Below are positions 62,468 to 64,000 of a stretch of 64,000 nt of DNA, in pieces. Each line of letters begins with the position of its first letter. Within the stretch, counting starts at the first letter, position 1. Origin of the DNA: Bacteroidota bacterium (GTDB taxonomy: Bacteria > Bacteroidota > Bacteroidia > B-17B0 > Aurantibacillaceae); assembly GCA_016194985.1 (NCBI GenBank), contig JACQAK010000101.1:1-64000 (forward strand), given 5' to 3'. A program made the position numbers and the translations under genes. Below the pieces are notes generated by a model that ran no database searches, had not been told where the DNA came from, and worked only from the letters and a program-made list of their open reading frames with translations.

Positions 62468-63409
62468 CTACCAAGCTTTCACTCCTTCTTTTTTCTTAAA
62501 ATCCTCATATACTTGTTTTATTCCTTCCGGTAATTCAATTTTGTGTTTCCACCCTAAAGAATGCAAATAGGATACATCCATTAGTTTACGAGGGGTTCCG
62601 TCAGGCTTCGACAAATCATGCGTAATATCTCCTTCGTAGCCAACAATCTTTTTAATGAGTAGCGCCAGGTCTTTTATCGTTAAATCAATTCCTGATCCGA
62701 TGTTTACAAACTGTTCGCCGTCATAAGTATTCATCAAAAACACACAGGCATCTCCCAAATCATCCGCATGCAAAAATTCGCGCATGGGTGTTCCTGTTCC
62801 CCACATTTCTACAGACGGCAAATTATTTTCTTTTGCGTCATGAAACTTTCGGATTAAAGCAGGCAATACATGAGAATTATTTAAGTTGTAATTATCATTA
62901 GGGCCATACATGTTAGTTGGCATCACTGAAATAAAATTGCACCCATACTGACGCTTATAGCTCTCGCACATTTTAATGCCTGCTATTTTTGCAATGGCAT
63001 AAGGCTCGTTGGTTTCCTCTAATAATCCTGTTAGTAAATACTCTTCTTTTAACGGCTGAGGGGCCATTTTAGGATAGATGCAAGAACTGCCAAGAAACAT
63101 GAGTTTTTTTACACCATTCAAATACGAATTATGAATCACATTATTCTGAATCATTAAATTCTCATAAATAAAGTCAGCCCTGTAAATATTGTTAGCTTGT
63201 ATGCCCCCTACTTTTGCTGCTGCTAAAAAAACATACTCCGGTCTTTCTGTAGTAAAAAAATCACTAACGGCTTGCGAATTGCGCAAATCCAACTCTTTAG
63301 AACTACGAGTGATGATGTTGTTGTAGCCCTTATTTTGCAAATTACGCATGATAGCCGAGCCAACCATTCCACGATGACCTGCAATAAATATTTTGGAATT
63401 AAGTTCCAT
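62468..63409 (-). CDS. fcl: GDP-L-fucose synthase
   Basis: 313 residues from the ATG at 63409 ([20 protein letters not shown]). An in-frame ATG at 63439 falls in the loop of the terminator between this gene and gmd, so it is rejected. It has the NADP-binding GxxGxxG '[12 protein letters not shown]', catalytic '[11 protein letters not shown]' (Ser) and '[17 protein letters not shown]' (YxxxK), and '[20 protein letters not shown]'. It converts GDP-4-keto-6-deoxymannose to GDP-L-fucose by epimerisation and reduction in the cytoplasm. With the adjacent gmd it supplies GDP-fucose for surface glycans. Confidence 0.95.
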   Translation of the reverse strand: MELNSKIFIAGHRGMVGSAIMRNLQNKGYNNIITRSSKELDLRNSQAVSDFFTTERPEYVFLAAAKVGGIQANNIYRADFIYENLMIQNNVIHNSYLNGVKKLMFLGSSCIYPKMAPQPLKEEYLLTGLLEETNEPYAIAKIAGIKMCESYKRQYGCNFISVMPTNMYGPNDNYNLNNSHVLPALIRKFHDAKENNLPSVEMWGTGTPMREFLHADDLGDACVFLMNTYDGEQFVNIGSGIDLTIKDLALLIKKIVGYEGDITHDLSKPDGTPRKLMDVSYLHSLGWKHKIELPEGIKQVYEDFKKKEGVKAW

Positions 63410-63425
63410 GTCTGTTTTCTGCTTT

Positions 63426-63452
63426 AAAAAAGCCCCCATAAATCGGAGGCTT
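63426..63452 (-). terminator. Intrinsic terminator after gmd
   Basis: On the minus strand AAGCCTCC (63452-63445) pairs with GGGGGCTT (63437-63430), with one G-T pair, around a 7-base loop. A T run follows (63431-63426). It begins eight bases after the gmd stop. It may reduce fcl expression relative to gmd, or fcl may have its own promoter. Confidence 0.82.
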
Positions 63453-63460
63453 TATATTTT

Positions 63461-64000
63461 TTACTCTTTGTAATTTAAAATTTTATGCCCACCATCCAAC
63501 AAATACTTGTCTCTTTTAAACAGTTCCACATCAGCGGCTACCATTTCTTTACACAAGTCTGATACTGTATACGTTGGTTTCCATCCCATTTGTGTTCTTG
63601 CTTTTGTCGAATCTCCAACTAATAAATCAACCTCTGCCGGGCGATAATATTTAGGATCGATCTCTACCAATACTTTTCCGGAAGAGATATCAATTCCTTT
63701 TTCGTTTTCGGCCTTGCCTTCCCATTTTAAAATAATCCCAACTTCTGCAAATGCCATATTGATAAACTCTCTTACGGTAATTTTAATTCCTGTAGCCAAC
63801 ACATAGTCTTCCGCCACATCCTGTTGCAACATGCGCCACATGCCTTCTACATAATCCTTGGCATGACCCCAATCTCTTTCAGAATCAATATTTCCCATAA
63901 ATAACTTGTCTTGCAGGCCCAGGCTGATTTTTGCAGCTGCACGGGTGATCTTGCGGGTTACGAACGTTTCGCCACGCAAAGGACTCTCATGATTAAATAA
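63461..64000 (-). CDS. gmd: GDP-mannose 4,6-dehydratase, C-terminal part (5' end outside window)
   Basis: 179 residues are visible; the frame is open through the last base of the window and reads '...[18 protein letters not shown]', so the N-terminal Rossmann part with the catalytic triad lies outside. The C-terminal part is diagnostic: '[20 protein letters not shown]', '[20 protein letters not shown]' and '[20 protein letters not shown]' are the nucleotide-sugar binding and C-terminal features of Gmd. It makes GDP-4-keto-6-deoxymannose from GDP-mannose, the substrate of fcl just downstream. The terminal 'DRDW' region is well conserved in this copy. Confidence 0.94.
   Translation of the reverse strand, partial: LFNHESPLRGETFVTRKITRAAAKISLGLQDKLFMGNIDSERDWGHAKDYVEGMWRMLQQDVAEDYVLATGIKITVREFINMAFAEVGIILKWEGKAENEKGIDISSGKVLVEIDPKYYRPAEVDLLVGDSTKARTQMGWKPTYTVSDLCKEMVAADVELFKRDKYLLDGGHKILNYKE

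Noticed and set aside
63410-63439. ATG at 63439 as the start of GDP-L-fucose synthase
   Set aside because: It falls in the loop of the gmd terminator hairpin. The ATG at 63409 gives the normal N-terminus.
1-64000. Prophage, transposon or toxin-antitoxin island
   Set aside because: No integrase, transposase, phage structural gene or toxin pair was recognised; the only mobile-like features are small non-coding repeats.

Overview
The window is AT-rich bacterial DNA from a member of the Bacteroidota. The evidence is direct: several secreted proteins end in type IX secretion (T9SS) sorting domains (both the type A 'YPNP' kind and the type B gliding-associated kind), there is a PorP/SprF-type outer-membrane protein, and promoters match the Bacteroidota -7 box TAnnTTTG. 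Ribosome-binding sites are weak, and several genes appear to use TTG or GTG starts. The order or genus cannot be fixed from the sequence alone. The window shows no prophage, insertion sequence, CRISPR array or rRNA operon.

Layout. 1-3146: three T9SS cargo genes; the first is cut by the window edge and nearly duplicates the C-terminus of the second. 3228-9602: an iron/heme uptake locus (small exported protein, TonB-dependent receptor, strong hairpin, then hmuT-hmuU-hmuV), followed by a TauE-type permease. 9762-18250: two paralogous large surface proteins that share an N-terminal module but end in different T9SS sorting domains. The second is frameshifted inside SprB-like repeats and is followed directly by its probable partner, a PorP/SprF protein. 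18305-21408: a small P-loop kinase, a lipoprotein peptide-binding protein and exonuclease III. 21468-24953: a very large outer-membrane barrel protein. 25073-27567: riboflavin synthase, L-aspartate oxidase and tRNA-His(GTG), with dispersed-repeat copies on both sides of ribE-nadB.

27647-31065: a tight five-gene run (DoxX-like, DUF2071, membrane-anchored methyltransferase, four-helix membrane protein, geranylgeranyl-reductase-like flavoprotein). It looks like an uncharacterised lipid or quinone-modifying system and is the best candidate here for undescribed biology. 31067-35678: DUF4846 protein, ftsX, trmD, a long palindromic element, an exported protein and an rRNA-type methyltransferase. 35821-41915: a sugar-import and GH92 mannosidase operon, then a TlpA-like thioredoxin. 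41930-42083: a structured intergenic element. 42122-52297: hflX, a membrane cytochrome c, a double amidohydrolase with a degenerate first half, a P460-like cytochrome, a methyltransferase-glycosyltransferase fusion, an HI0933-type flavoprotein and an M20 dipeptidase. 52391-57756: a PKD super-repeat adhesin with a type B sorting domain, and a PgpH-like HD phosphohydrolase. 57767-64000 (minus strand): a surface-polysaccharide region with gmd, fcl, a WecA-type sugar-phosphate transferase and two RemB/Wzi-like outer-membrane proteins on either side of it.

Taken together, much of the window serves the cell surface: T9SS cargo, a fucose/polysaccharide pathway, glycan degradation and TonB-driven uptake. 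Housekeeping genes are scattered among these. Intergenic spaces are short. The only one above 300 bases (27331-27646) holds a repeat, a tRNA gene and its terminator.
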